From: JACKJP01 sp050249695
GTDB taxonomy: Bacteria; Pseudomonadota; Alphaproteobacteria; Rhizobiales; Tepidamorphaceae
Reading direction: 5' to 3'
Assembly: GCA_050249695.1 (NCBI GenBank)
Contig: JBFWQA010000004.1
Location: 62,001-126,000 of the forward strand
DNA length: 64,000 nucleotides
Shown here piece by piece: positions 1-9,617 of the stretch (the first letter of the stretch is position 1; the number at the start of each line of letters is the position of its first letter). The translations under genes were made by a program, and so were the position numbers. The notes beneath the pieces were generated by a model, which was given only the letters and a program-made list of their open reading frames with translations, had not been told where the DNA came from and did no database searches.

Positions 1-191
1 GAATAACCGCGTTCGGCAAGATGCAGCGCCGTCGACAGGCCGGTATAGCCGCCGCCGACCACGCAGACATCGGCTTTCGTGTCGCCCGCGAGCGCCGGAT
101 AGGTCTCGCCGCGCGAGGGCATGGCGGCGTAAAGCGAATCCGGCAGCGCGGTTGCAGCGCCGGGTCTTGGGGCGGACGCCGTTTCAGACAT
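1..191 (-). CDS. puuB: FAD-dependent oxidoreductase, gamma-glutamylputrescine oxidase-like (N-terminal part, runs off the window)
   Basis: Only the first 63 codons lie in the window. The reading starts MSETASAPRPGAATALPDS and reaches a Rossmann FAD-binding motif (VVGGGYTGLSTALHLAERG, residues about 44-62), the usual N-terminus of the DAO/PuuB oxidoreductase family. PuuB oxidises gamma-glutamylputrescine in putrescine breakdown. The ATG at 191-189 overlaps the stop codon of the upstream puuA-like gene (ATGTCTGA), so the two are probably translationally coupled. The name rests on this neighbour; other amine or amino-acid oxidases of the family share the motif. Confidence 0.75.
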   Translation of the reverse strand, partial: MSETASAPRPGAATALPDSLYAAMPSRGETYPALAGDTKADVCVVGGGYTGLSTALHLAERGY

Positions 192-1575
192 TGAGCAGCA
201 GGTATTCCCGCTCCCACGGGCTGATCACCTGCATGAAGGTTTCGAACTCTTCCGTCTTCACCGCGGCGTAGAGATCTACGAAATTGGCGCCGAGCGTGTC
301 GCGCAGGGGTTCGGTCTCCCTCAGCAGCGCAACGGCCTCCAGCAGCCCGCGCGGCAGGTCGTAGTCGAAGCCGTGCGCGCTGCCCGTCACCGGCGTGGTC
401 GGGGTCAGGCCTTCCTCGATGCCGAGCCAGCCCGCGGCGAGCGATCCGGCGATGGCGAGATAGGGGTTGGCGTCTGACGAGGGGACGCGGTTCTCCACAC
501 GGCGGGAATCCGGCTTGGAGTGGGGTATGCGGATGCCGACCGTCCGGTTGTCGTGGCCCCATTGGATGTTGATCGGCGCCGCGGTGCCGCGTACCACCCG
601 GCGGTAGGAATTGACGTAGGGCGCCATCATCGCCATGACGGCGGGAAGATAGGCCTGCATGCCGGCGATGAACGAATGGAATTCGGGCGTCGGGTCGCCA
701 TCTGCGTTGCTGAAGATGTTCTGCCCGGTCTCGATATCCTGGATCGACTGGTGGATATGCATCGCCGAGCCCGGCTCGCCGGCGATCGGCTTGGCCATGA
801 AGGTCGCATAGACGTTCTGCGCCAGCGCCGCCTCCCGGATCGTCCGCTTGAACAGGAAAACCTGGTCTGCCAGTTCCAGCGGCGCGCCATGTCTCAGATT
901 GATCTCAAGCTGCGCGGCGCCCTCCTCGTGGATGAGCGTGTCGATCTCCAGACCCTGGGCTTCCGAATAGTGGTAGATCAGATCGACCAGCGGATCGAAT
1001 TCGTTGACCGCGCTGATCGAGAACGAGTTCCGCCCCGCCTCCGGCCGGCCGGAACGGCCCACAGGCGGCTCCAGCGGATAGTCCGGATCGGTATTCGGCT
1101 TGACCAGATAGAATTCAATTTCCGGCGCGACGATCGGCGCCCATCCCCGGCTTTCGAAGAGCTTGATCACCCGCCGCAGCACGTTGCGCGGCGCGACGTC
1201 GACGGCGCGCCCGTCCCGGTGAAAGGCGTCGTGGATGATTTGTGCGGTGGGTTCGTTCTCCCACGGCACCAGCGAAAGCGTGGCGAAATCTGGCACGAAA
1301 TTATAGTCGCTGTCCGCCGGGTCGTAGAAGGGGAGGTCGTCGGTTTCGGGATAGTCGCCGCTGATCGTCTGCAGGAAGATCGATTGCGGCAGGTTCATCA
1401 CCCGGCCCTCGAAGAACTTCGCCGCCGGCACGATCTTGCCGCGCGCGACCCCCGCCTGATCGGGCACGATGCACTCGATTTCCTCGATGCCCCGTTCGGA
1501 AATCCAGCGGCGCGCGTCCTCGAAATTCGTGATGCTGCCGCGTTCGGTCGGTTCGATACTGGTTGTTTCTCTCAT
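184..1575 (-). CDS. puuA: Glutamine synthetase family protein, probably gamma-glutamylputrescine synthetase
   Basis: The 463-residue protein is a type I glutamine-synthetase-fold ligase. The N-terminal beta-grasp part contains VPDQAGVARGK. The catalytic domain has PEIEFYL, EEGAAQLEINL, the GSAMHIHQSI histidine loop and VVRGTAAPINIQWGHDNRT, all expected for PuuA-like enzymes that join glutamate to putrescine using ATP. Length fits PuuA (about 460-470). ATG at 1575 was chosen; an in-frame GTG at 1632 would add 19 residues with no homology feel. It is followed at once by the puuB-like gene (8-bp overlap), supporting a polyamine role. Substrate could instead be another amine. Confidence 0.8.
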   Translation of the reverse strand: MRETTSIEPTERGSITNFEDARRWISERGIEEIECIVPDQAGVARGKIVPAAKFFEGRVMNLPQSIFLQTISGDYPETDDLPFYDPADSDYNFVPDFATLSLVPWENEPTAQIIHDAFHRDGRAVDVAPRNVLRRVIKLFESRGWAPIVAPEIEFYLVKPNTDPDYPLEPPVGRSGRPEAGRNSFSISAVNEFDPLVDLIYHYSEAQGLEIDTLIHEEGAAQLEINLRHGAPLELADQVFLFKRTIREAALAQNVYATFMAKPIAGEPGSAMHIHQSIQDIETGQNIFSNADGDPTPEFHSFIAGMQAYLPAVMAMMAPYVNSYRRVVRGTAAPINIQWGHDNRTVGIRIPHSKPDSRRVENRVPSSDANPYLAIAGSLAAGWLGIEEGLTPTTPVTGSAHGFDYDLPRGLLEAVALLRETEPLRDTLGANFVDLYAAVKTEEFETFMQVISPWEREYLLLNV

Positions 1576-1751
1576 GAAATCAAGGATTGAGGGCCGTGAG
1601 GGCCGCTCCCTTCTGCTGTTGCCTTGGCGCACCCCGTCCCCGGGAGACGCCGGGACCGTTCCGTCGGCCTTTATCGCGATGGCGCCGTTTCAAAATGCGG
1701 GACAACCTTAGCAGCAAAGGAGGCCGCAGGCGAAACCCGCTGCGAGCGATG

Positions 1752-3644
1752 CTACTTGTTGCGCTCGAAAAGCTTGCCGATGCCGTTCTTCAGAAGGGTT
1801 TTCGCCGTGTCCTGAAGCTTCTGCCGGCTTTCCGGATTGTTCAGGTCGAGGAGCCACGCCGCGTCGGGGGCGATCTGGGGAGCGGAAATGGTGCCGCCGA
1901 GACGAAAGGGAATGGCGAGTTGGGTCTGCCCGGCCCCTCCAGCGGCGCCCACTTCGGCCAAGCCGCTTCCCTCCAGCCTTCCGCTCGGAATGTCGTGGCT
2001 TCCGTTGACGCCGATCTTCAACTGATTTCCCGCCAGAACGAGATCGTTTGTCGTGGACACGCCGTCCCTGATTGTGAACGTCCCGTTGATGCTGGTGAGC
2101 GCGGTCTGGTTGCTCGCCTGCGTCTGCGTGGTCCTGGCGGGGTTGAGGATCAGTTCGACGGCCCGTTTCAGATCCACCCCGCTCAGCGTGGCGCCGGAAA
2201 TATCGATCTTCGCCTGGCCGTTCATGCTGCGCATGAACCGCGCCCCGTTGGCGCCGTCGCCATCGGCGCTCAGCGTCGCGTCGATCTTGCCGGTCAGGCG
2301 CGGCGGCAGACCGAGCGCCTCGAGCACCGGCGCGGCCAGCAGCCCCTTGGCCTGAAAACTCGTCGTCATCGGGAGATTTCCGCTTCCGGCCGTCGAGCCG
2401 GAGATCGTTCCCGATGCCTTGCCGCCGAAGACATCCGCTTCGCCGACGGCGATCTGAAACTTTCCTTCCCGAGCCGTCAGGCTGATCGCCGAGCGCGTGA
2501 TGGCGGCCTTGCCGAGTTTGACGCTGGCTGCCGAAAGCCGCAGGTCGATGTCGAAACCTTTCAGCGCCGAAAGGTCGACGGTTCGGTTTGCGCGGACGGG
2601 CTGGCCGCCACCCGATGCGGCGCCCTCCGGCGCGGCCGGCCTGTAGCGGTCGAGATCCACCGCGTCCGCCGCCAGCGTGCCCTGGACGATCGTCAGCGCG
2701 CCGGTGCGTCCGATCTTGAGCGCACCCTCCGCATTCGTTTCGTCGACGCGCATCTTGAGACTGGAAAGCGCGGCGTTGGACCCGACGAGGTTGACGTTGG
2801 CGGTGAGAGCGACGTCGTTCAGGCCGGGACCTGCGCCCACGGGAACGTGGAGCCAGGACAGCAGGGCGCGCAATTTTCCGGAGCGCAGATCGGCCGTGCC
2901 GTTGTACTGGAACTCGGCCTGGGTGTTGGCGCTGCCTTCGAGCTTGAGCTGGCCAAGGCTGGAGTTCAGCGAGGCGGTGAACCCGCTCTTGCCGGTTCCC
3001 ATGAGCGCCAGCGGATCGGAAGCCCTGCCGCTGAATTCCACCGCAGAGCCGTTCCAGATGAACGATCCCGCCGCGGTCGCGGGCGCCTGCGCGTTCGGCC
3101 AGGTGAGGCTGCCATTGATGCTCGTCAGGCTGAAACGGTCGGCCGCGGCGTTCTGATAGACCAGCGTGCCTTCGCTGACCTCGATCGTGCCGAGCCGGAC
3201 GGCGGTGCCGCCTTCGCCGCCGGGGGTTCCCACGGCCCTGTCGACCGCGGTTTCCACGCTCCCTTTGCCCGTCGTCTGCCAGTTCGTGCCGCCGGTGCCG
3301 CGATGAAGCGTGATCTTCGGACGTACGAGTTTGAACGAGCTGACCACCACGTCGCCGCTCAGCAGCGGAAAGAGTTCGACGGTCCCGTCGAGTTCGTCCA
3401 TGACGGCAACGGGTGTGCTGCCGTCGCGCCCGGTGAGGGTGACGTTGCGGATGTTGAAGCCGAGCGCGGGCCAAAGGGAAAAGTGGGTGTCTCCGTCTAT
3501 CCGCACGTCAAATCCGGTCAGCCGCGACGCGTGGCGCGCGACTTCCTGCTGGATTGTCCGTGTCGAAACCGTTTGGGCAAGCAGGACCGAGCCCGCCACC
3601 ACAATGACGGCCAGCGCAGCCAGCGCGATCAGAATTCGCCGCAT
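1752..3644 (-). CDS. AsmA family protein
   Basis: The protein has about 630 residues and begins MRRILIALAALAVIVVAGS, a single N-terminal membrane anchor (residues 4-22). The next stretch (SRLTGFDVRIDGDTHFSLWPALGFNI) is the typical AsmA opening of a long periplasmic beta-rich repeat protein. The C-terminal part (near residue 420 on) carries the AsmA_2-like pattern GKIDATLSADGDGANGARF and LKRAVELILNPARTTQTQ. AsmA relatives are thought to help phospholipid transport between inner and outer membranes. The ATG at 3644 places the anchor at the extreme N-terminus; an in-frame start at 3713 adds an unlikely 23-residue leader. It ends in GKLFERNK. It stands alone, with no operon partner in view. Confidence 0.85.
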   Translation of the reverse strand: MRRILIALAALAVIVVAGSVLLAQTVSTRTIQQEVARHASRLTGFDVRIDGDTHFSLWPALGFNIRNVTLTGRDGSTPVAVMDELDGTVELFPLLSGDVVVSSFKLVRPKITLHRGTGGTNWQTTGKGSVETAVDRAVGTPGGEGGTAVRLGTIEVSEGTLVYQNAAADRFSLTSINGSLTWPNAQAPATAAGSFIWNGSAVEFSGRASDPLALMGTGKSGFTASLNSSLGQLKLEGSANTQAEFQYNGTADLRSGKLRALLSWLHVPVGAGPGLNDVALTANVNLVGSNAALSSLKMRVDETNAEGALKIGRTGALTIVQGTLAADAVDLDRYRPAAPEGAASGGGQPVRANRTVDLSALKGFDIDLRLSAASVKLGKAAITRSAISLTAREGKFQIAVGEADVFGGKASGTISGSTAGSGNLPMTTSFQAKGLLAAPVLEALGLPPRLTGKIDATLSADGDGANGARFMRSMNGQAKIDISGATLSGVDLKRAVELILNPARTTQTQASNQTALTSINGTFTIRDGVSTTNDLVLAGNQLKIGVNGSHDIPSGRLEGSGLAEVGAAGGAGQTQLAIPFRLGGTISAPQIAPDAAWLLDLNNPESRQKLQDTAKTLLKNGIGKLFERNK

Positions 3645-4124
3645 GTCCGGTCCAATTCCCCCTGAGCTGCCCGGTATCGCCCGTTGCCCGCGACGATAGG
3701 TGTTTGAGGGCAAAAAACAACTGCCACCGCCTGCTTTTCACAATTGGTGGCGGAAAGCAGCGGCGCCAGCACGGAGACATCGTTTGGGTGATTCTCCGGC
3801 TCGGCGCCACCATTCGATGCCCTGCCCACACGGCGGAGTTGTGGCGGTTTCGGGGCAGCATCTGCCGTATTGCCCGGTGCGAACCGTGCGCTGCCTGTTG
3901 CATCGCACACCACCGGGTTGTAACCCTTTGCCCGTGGGAAATCCGGTTTGCGACCGGATGATCTCCTGCCGAACGAGAAACGTACGTTTGCGCATCTTTT
4001 CAATCCCGCTTTCTTTCTGTCATATGCGGGAGGCGTGGCTGCTCCGCCTTCCGGCGGCGAGATGATGTGCGACGAGGGCTCGGAACGGCCGTGATAGACA
4101 GACCCGTAGAGATGGGGAGCGACG
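3645..4124. other. Intergenic region between divergent asmA-like gene and scoAB
   Basis: About 480 bases without a credible gene. Short open frames exist on both strands but overlap one another and resemble nothing. It must hold the promoters for the leftward AsmA gene and the rightward scoAB operon. A Shine-Dalgarno stretch (GGGGAGCG) precedes the scoA ATG. I saw no clear operator, repeat or structured RNA. Confidence 0.6.
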
Positions 4125-4820
4125 ATGAAGAAAGTATATCAGTCCGCCGAAGAAGCGCTTGATGGGCTTCTGTTTGACGGCATGTTCATAGCGGCGGGCG
4201 GTTTCGGCCTTTGCGGCATTCCCGAAAATCTCATTGCGGCCATACGGAAGGCCGGCACGAAGAATCTGACGGTGGCTTCCAACAATGCCGGCGTTGATGA
4301 TTTCGGCCTCGGAATCCTGCTGCAATCCAAGCAGGTCAAGAAGATGATCTCTTCCTATGTCGGGGAGAACGCGGAATTCATGCGGCAGTATCTGTCGGGC
4401 GAACTGGAACTGGAGTTCAACCCGCAGGGTACGCTGGCCGAGCGCATGCGCGCCGGCGGCGCCGGCATTCCCGGCTTCTACACCAAGACGGGCGTCGGCA
4501 CGATCATCGCCGAGGGCAAGGAACACAAGGAATTCGACGGCGAAACCTATATTCTGGAACGCGGCATCGTCGCCGACATCTCCATCGTCAAGGCGTGGAA
4601 GGGCGATGACACGGGCAATCTCGTGTTCCGCAAGACGGCGCGCAACTTCAATCCGAATGCGGCGACATGCGGCAAGGTCTGCATCGCCGAGGTCGAGGAA
4701 CTTGTCCCGCGCGGCAGCCTCGACCCCGACAGCATCCACACACCGGGAATCTTCGTGCACAGGATTCTCCAGGGCAAACACGAAAAGCGGATCGAGCAGC
4801 GCACCGTGCGCGCCGCCTGA
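4125..4820 (+). CDS. scoA: 3-oxoacid CoA-transferase subunit A
   Basis: The 231-residue alpha subunit of succinyl-CoA:3-ketoacid (acetoacetate) CoA-transferase. It opens MKKVYQSAEEALDGLLFDGM and shows the family's glycine-rich GGFGLCGIPENLIAAI (residues about 24-39), NNAGVDDFGLGILLQS and GKEHKEFDGETYILE. Subunits A and B transfer CoA from succinyl-CoA to acetoacetate, feeding ketone bodies or PHB-derived acetoacetate into central metabolism. Its stop is 11 bases before the scoB ATG, so the two form an operon. A phasin gene elsewhere in the window fits a PHB-using cell. Confidence 0.93.
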   Translation: MKKVYQSAEEALDGLLFDGMFIAAGGFGLCGIPENLIAAIRKAGTKNLTVASNNAGVDDFGLGILLQSKQVKKMISSYVGENAEFMRQYLSGELELEFNPQGTLAERMRAGGAGIPGFYTKTGVGTIIAEGKEHKEFDGETYILERGIVADISIVKAWKGDDTGNLVFRKTARNFNPNAATCGKVCIAEVEELVPRGSLDPDSIHTPGIFVHRILQGKHEKRIEQRTVRAA

Positions 4821-4831
4821 GGAGAACAATC

Positions 4832-5461
4832 ATGGCTTGGGATCGCAATCAGATGGCCGCGCGGGCGGCGCAGGAACTCGAAGACGGCATGTATGTCAAT
4901 CTTGGCATCGGCATTCCGACGCTGGTTTCCAACTACATTCCCGAAGGCGTGGACGTCACGCTGCAGTCGGAGAACGGGATGCTCGGCATGGGCCCGTTCC
5001 CCACCGAGGACGAAATCGACCCGGATCTCATCAATGCGGGCAAGCAGACGATCACCGAACTCGCCCGCACCTCCTATTTCGACAGCGCCACGTCGTTCAG
5101 CATGATCCGCGGCGGCAAGATCGCCATGGCGATCCTCGGTGCGATGGAAGTGGCCGAGAACGGCGATCTGGCGAACTGGATGGTGCCCGGCAAGCTGGTC
5201 AAGGGCATGGGAGGCGCGATGGACCTCGTTGCCGGCGTCAAGCGCGTGGTCGTGATCATGGATCACACCGACAAGGCCGGTAATCCCAAGCTTCTGAAGA
5301 AATGCTCGCTGCCGCTCACCGGCACCGGCGTCGTCGATCGCATCATCACCAATCTCGGCGTCTTCGATGTCGTCAAGGGCGGCCTGAAGATCGTCGAGCT
5401 TGCGCCCGAGGTCACCGAGGCCGAAATCCGCGAGAAGACCGAGGCGGCGATCGTCTCCTGA
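4832..5461 (+). CDS. scoB: 3-oxoacid CoA-transferase subunit B
   Basis: The 209-residue beta subunit, starting MAWDRNQMAARAAQELEDG after an AGGAGAA ribosome-binding site. The catalytic glutamate motif LQSENGMLGMGPFP (around residue 50) is the family's active-site signature, where the Glu forms the CoA thioester. GGKIAMAILGAMEVAENGDLANW and the KCSLPLTGTGVVDRIITNLGVF segment are also typical. Length and order match ScoA-ScoB pairs in other Proteobacteria. The gene ends 25 bases before the convergent patatin gene. Confidence 0.94.
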   Translation: MAWDRNQMAARAAQELEDGMYVNLGIGIPTLVSNYIPEGVDVTLQSENGMLGMGPFPTEDEIDPDLINAGKQTITELARTSYFDSATSFSMIRGGKIAMAILGAMEVAENGDLANWMVPGKLVKGMGGAMDLVAGVKRVVVIMDHTDKAGNPKLLKKCSLPLTGTGVVDRIITNLGVFDVVKGGLKIVELAPEVTEAEIREKTEAAIVS

Positions 5462-5472
5462 CGGCCCGTGGG

Positions 5473-5496
5473 GGCGGGCTGGAGCCTCAGCCCGCC
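5473..5496. terminator. GC-rich hairpin between convergent scoB and patatin genes
   Basis: Perfect 8-bp inverted repeat, GGCGGGCT (5473-5480) and AGCCCGCC (5489-5496), just after scoB. It overlaps the last codons of the opposite gene. No run of T follows on either strand, so it is at best a weak or Rho-assisted terminator, or an mRNA-end stabiliser. Confidence 0.35.
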
Positions 5497-7850
5497 GCCT
5501 TCCTGCGCTTTTGCCACTCGGCCCGGATCGAAGGAATGAGCTCCGGATCGGCTTTCAGGTGTGGCGCTTCCGCATCGAGGATGGCCTCGAACAGCCGGTC
5601 CTTGTAGGGCGCGGTATCGAATGCCTCCGCGCCGGCAGCGTCGACCAGGATGTCGACAAGCCTTTCGGCGGCGGTCAGCCTTCCCCACAGATAATCGTTT
5701 TCCCGCCAGCGCCTGTTGAAAAAGGCGCCGAAATGGTGGAGCGCGATGCCTTTGAGCTTCGTGGCGGCGCCACCGCCGCGGATCGCATTGGCATCCGCCG
5801 GGCTGATCCGGTCGATCAGAACCGGGTCGAGCTCGGCGAGATCCGTCTGCTGGGTCATCGGCAGGGTCAGGACGTCGAAGAACGGAAAACCGACATAGGC
5901 GACGATCAGCGGATAGCGCGCCCATTCGGGGAGATAGTTGAGCACCATGATGCTGAAGAGTTCATCGGACCGGCGATCGACCGATTCCAGATCCAGAGCT
6001 TCCGCCAGCGGCTTGGCGGCCTCGTCGGGATCGGGTATCGGCCCGGCCGCCAGAATATCTGCCGCGACGCTGCGCAGCGGATCGCCGTGCGTCTCGGGCT
6101 TCCACAGCTGCCGGGTCTTGTCGAGCTGCGCATAGAGTTCGTTCTTCAACTCGTCGAGTAGCTTGCCGTCGAGATAGGCCGAGGTGCCGTGGCGTCCCGC
6201 ATCCTTGTAGAGGACGTTGAGGCGGGAGATGACGAAGCGCAGGCGGCGGACGCGGAAATCGACGTCGAAGGCGCGCAGAAAGCGGACCGCCCGCGCCGGT
6301 GTCGCCGCACGTGGATCGCCGTTCGCAAGAAGGGCCTCGATATCGCTCACCGGGATTTCGGATGGCGCGGCGTCGGCGAGCGAGGCGACGAGCGTGTTCA
6401 CCCGGCCAAGCACCATCAGGGTCTTCAGGCGCAGGTAGCTTTGGAAGGCGAATCCGGACTGCGCCGCCGCGGCGGTGTTGGCCTTGTCCCGCCATTCTGC
6501 GAACGCACCCGATGACGGGCCTTCCAGCCGTTCGCGGTCGATGATGGTGTCAAGCATCGGTCCGACCTGCGGAATGGCGGCATCGATGGCGGATGCCACC
6601 AGATGAACGTGCCGGTTGTGCTGCTCGACCACCGCAAGATCGTCCACGATCGGTTCGTTGCGTGGAATTTCCGCCAGCGATGCCACGATGGCGCGGAAGA
6701 AGCCCGGCATCGCGTCGGTCAGCGTGAACGGCAGGTCGGGATGGAAATCCGGGTTGGGATCGACATAGACGATACGGCGGGCGATCTCGCGTTGCGCGGG
6801 GCGGTTGCCGAGGGCGGCGATGGCGAAGGCGAATGGCTTGTTGTTGACGACGCTGCCGTCGATGAAGGGAATGTCCTCCACGATGCGATCGTTGCGCGCC
6901 TGGGCCGAAAAATTCTGGTTCAGGAAGAGCTTGCGGTCCGGCCAGGCCTGGCCGCGCCGTCTGAGCGCCTGATCGATTTCGCGGATGGTGGCCGGCGGGA
7001 AAGCCCCCGGAAAGGATGCCGTGGCGCGTGCTGCGAACACGAGGCCGGGAACGCTTTGGCGCCCGAGCGTATCGTGCAGGCCGGTCGGCGACCGTCGATA
7101 CCGGAAGGTGAGGGGAAAGCGATGCTCGCGTTCGGCGATATGGGACGGATCGTGAAGCTGCAGATGGCTTGGGTGGCCGTTGAAATCCGTCAGCGAGATG
7201 AACAGGTCCAGCGGGTGGCCGTGCGGCAGGAGCGAATGGCCCAGATCGTGTTCGTCCATCCGTGCGCAGGCATCGAACATCCAATGGGTGAATTTTGCTC
7301 CCGAGAAGGGCGGCTTGAACCAGCGCAGGTTCATGAATTTCTCGAGTTTGGCGCGCGTCTCCGGGTCATCGCCGAGGTTCATCCTGCCGGTCATCGCCAT
7401 GCGCAGGAACGGATTGATCACCATCTTGATCCAGCGCGAATAGCGCGCTTTCTCGTCGGCGAGTTCCAGCACGTCGGCATGAGTGAGCCAGAGCTCCCTC
7501 AAAGGGTCGAGCGGAAGATCGTGCGCGAGCGCGCGCGACAGGAACATCCCGGTCACGCCACCTGCCGAAGCGCCGGAAATCACGTCGCAGACGACCCGGA
7601 TCTCGCTGTCCCCGGCGAGCGCCTGCAGCAGGTCGAAATAGACCCCTTCCGTGTCGGTTTCGCGCGCCGTCGCAAATCCCTCAGCGGGAAAGGACTGGCT
7701 ATGCCTGATGTTGGCGTCCGGTTCGGCGAAATACAGCCTCGACGCGCGCGCGAGCTTCTGCACCTCCCGCGTCACGCCGAACATGTAGATCGCCAGCGAC
7801 ACGCCGCCATACAGCACGAGCGCGAGGCGCAGTTCCTTGTCGCGTTCCAT
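5487..7850 (-). CDS. Patatin-like phospholipase domain protein with C-terminal DUF3376-type region
   Basis: The 787-residue protein begins MERDKELRLALVLYGGVSLA, giving the patatin oxyanion glycine motif near residue 15. The nucleophile elbow is ISGASAGG, with Ser95 in GASAG. The dyad aspartate is Asp331 in FIDGSVVNNKP. ARATASFPGAFPP (273-285) is also characteristic. Residues beyond about 500 form a long helical region, as in patatin-related proteins carrying DUF3376. Such proteins are predicted lipid acyl hydrolases, but their role in bacteria is largely unknown. Start: ATG at 7850 with GGGGGA before it. It lies between scoB and the iron ABC genes without evident linkage to either. Confidence 0.82.
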   Translation of the reverse strand: MERDKELRLALVLYGGVSLAIYMFGVTREVQKLARASRLYFAEPDANIRHSQSFPAEGFATARETDTEGVYFDLLQALAGDSEIRVVCDVISGASAGGVTGMFLSRALAHDLPLDPLRELWLTHADVLELADEKARYSRWIKMVINPFLRMAMTGRMNLGDDPETRAKLEKFMNLRWFKPPFSGAKFTHWMFDACARMDEHDLGHSLLPHGHPLDLFISLTDFNGHPSHLQLHDPSHIAEREHRFPLTFRYRRSPTGLHDTLGRQSVPGLVFAARATASFPGAFPPATIREIDQALRRRGQAWPDRKLFLNQNFSAQARNDRIVEDIPFIDGSVVNNKPFAFAIAALGNRPAQREIARRIVYVDPNPDFHPDLPFTLTDAMPGFFRAIVASLAEIPRNEPIVDDLAVVEQHNRHVHLVASAIDAAIPQVGPMLDTIIDRERLEGPSSGAFAEWRDKANTAAAAQSGFAFQSYLRLKTLMVLGRVNTLVASLADAAPSEIPVSDIEALLANGDPRAATPARAVRFLRAFDVDFRVRRLRFVISRLNVLYKDAGRHGTSAYLDGKLLDELKNELYAQLDKTRQLWKPETHGDPLRSVAADILAAGPIPDPDEAAKPLAEALDLESVDRRSDELFSIMVLNYLPEWARYPLIVAYVGFPFFDVLTLPMTQQTDLAELDPVLIDRISPADANAIRGGGAATKLKGIALHHFGAFFNRRWRENDYLWGRLTAAERLVDILVDAAGAEAFDTAPYKDRLFEAILDAEAPHLKADPELIPSIRAEWQKRRKAAG

Positions 7851-7922
7851 TCCCCCGCCTTCTTTGCCGCAAGAGGCTGCATTCCGCCCGGCGACTTGTA
7901 AAGGGCCGTCGCCCGAGGCGGC

Positions 7923-9608
7923 TCAATTGCCGCGCCGCGCCATGTGCGACAGCAGATACACCGGCGTGATGCCGGCCAGGATGATGACGAAAGCGGCGGG
8001 GCTGGCGTCCTCGACGCGGGCGCGGGAAGCGAACTCGTAGATATAGGTTGAGAGCGTATTGACGCCGAAGGGACGCAGCAGGATCGTTGCGGAAAGCTCC
8101 TTCAGGCTGTCGATGAACACCAGCAGCGCTCCTGTCGCGAGCGGCGGCCAGAGCAATGGCAGCAGCACCTGTCTGACCGTCTGGAGATGATTTCGTCCCA
8201 GCGTGCGCGCCGCCATGTCGAGGTTCGGCGATAGTTTCTTCAGCCCGCCGTCCAGCGCGCCCTCGGCCATCGCCATGAAGCGGATCGCATAGGCATAGAG
8301 GATGAGCGCGCCGGAACCGGAAAGGAGGAGGCCCGTGGCGATGCCGAATCGGCCCCGCATGAAGCCGTCCACGGCGTTGTCGAACGCCGCGATGGGGATG
8401 AACAGGCCGAGCGCCACGATCGTGCCGGGTATGGCGTAACCGATCGTGGCGAGCCGGATGAGGGCCGATTCGCGCCGCTGGCCGCGCAGCCTTGTCCAGT
8501 AGGCAAGCACGAAGCCTGCGGCGACGGTCACAGCGGCGGCGGCGGCGGCGAAGATGAGACTTGTTGTGAGGGCCTCCAGCAGCTTGGGTTCGACGAAGCC
8601 TTCAAGCCGCTTCATCGCATAGCCGCCGAGCACATAAGCCGGAATTCCGAAACCGGTGGCGATCGGGAAAAGGCACGCCGCGAAGGCGACGACGGCAGTC
8701 GGGCCGCGCAGGCGAGGAAGCGTGAACGTACCTTGCCCACTGCTGCGCAGTTCGAAATAGCGCTGGTCCCGCCGCGCCCTGCGTTCGATCAGGATGAGGC
8801 CGAAGACCACGAGAAGAAGGACCAGGGAGAGCTGCGCGGCGCCCGCCAGGTCGCCCTGGTTCAGCCACAGCGAGAAGACCGAGAAGGTCAGCGTCCGCAC
8901 GCCGAGAAATTCCACCGCGCCGATGTCGTTGATGGCCTCCATGAGCGCCAGCGTGATGCCGAGAGCGATCGCGGGGCGCGCCATGGGAAGAAGAATGCGA
9001 CGGAAGATGCGCCACTGCCCGGCGCCCAGCAACTGCGAAGCTTCGACCAGTCGCCGCCCCTGCAGCGCGAAAAGCGCGCGACAGGCGAGATAGACATAAG
9101 GATAGAGCACCAGCGACAGGATCAGCACCGCACCCACGAGCGAGCGGATGTTGGGAAAGAAGTAGTCCCGCGACGTCTCGAAACCGCCAAGGCTGCGGAT
9201 GAAGTGTTGGACCGGTCCGGTGAAGGAAAAAAATTCGACGAAGGCGTAGGCGGCGAGATAGGTCGGCACGGCCAGTGGCAGAACCATCGCCCACGAAAAG
9301 ATTCGTCGTCCGGGAAAGTCGAAGAAGGTGACGAGCCAGGCACCCATGGCGCCCATCATGCCGGTCAGCACGGCGACGCCGACCATCAGCAGCGAGGTTG
9401 TCAGCGCGGCGCCCGGCAGGACCGTCCGGAAAAGCTTCAGAAGGCTCTCGCCGCCGCTTGCCGCCGCGATCCAGCACAGCGACAGGATCGGCAGGACGAC
9501 GAGCAAACCGATGACGACCGCGAGCGCCGTCAGCGTGGACGCCCGTGATACTGCGGGCGAGAAGGCCCGCGGCCCTCTCGCCGGTCGCAACTGTCCCGTC
9601 GCTGCCAA
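7923..9608 (-). CDS. fbpB: Iron(III) ABC transporter permease
   Basis: The 561-residue, twelve-helix-class permease consists of two fused BPD_transp_1 halves, as in FbpB/SfuB/AfuB. The EAA-type loops are seen around EASQLLGAGQWRIFRRILLP and MAARTLGRNHLQTVRQVLLP, once in each half. It carries Fe3+ delivered by the adjacent binding protein across the inner membrane. No ATG lies near the N-terminus; TTG at 9608, 9 bases after the fbpA stop with a weak AGGCGG upstream, is the likely start. The expected ATPase gene (fbpC) is not next to it: the following gene is a patatin. Confidence 0.87.
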   Translation of the reverse strand: MAATGQLRPARGPRAFSPAVSRASTLTALAVVIGLLVVLPILSLCWIAAASGGESLLKLFRTVLPGAALTTSLLMVGVAVLTGMMGAMGAWLVTFFDFPGRRIFSWAMVLPLAVPTYLAAYAFVEFFSFTGPVQHFIRSLGGFETSRDYFFPNIRSLVGAVLILSLVLYPYVYLACRALFALQGRRLVEASQLLGAGQWRIFRRILLPMARPAIALGITLALMEAINDIGAVEFLGVRTLTFSVFSLWLNQGDLAGAAQLSLVLLLVVFGLILIERRARRDQRYFELRSSGQGTFTLPRLRGPTAVVAFAACLFPIATGFGIPAYVLGGYAMKRLEGFVEPKLLEALTTSLIFAAAAAAVTVAAGFVLAYWTRLRGQRRESALIRLATIGYAIPGTIVALGLFIPIAAFDNAVDGFMRGRFGIATGLLLSGSGALILYAYAIRFMAMAEGALDGGLKKLSPNLDMAARTLGRNHLQTVRQVLLPLLWPPLATGALLVFIDSLKELSATILLRPFGVNTLSTYIYEFASRARVEDASPAAFVIILAGITPVYLLSHMARRGN

Positions 9609-9617
9609 TTGGGCCGC

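Noticed and set aside
1587..3665. 692-codon open frame antisense to the AsmA gene
   Set aside because: Arg/Gly-rich shadow without signal peptide or recognisable domain; AsmA frame is clearly real.
3700..4065. Overlapping small open frames on both strands between asmA-like gene and scoA
   Set aside because: Several frames compete over the same bases with Cys/Arg-rich, unconserved products.
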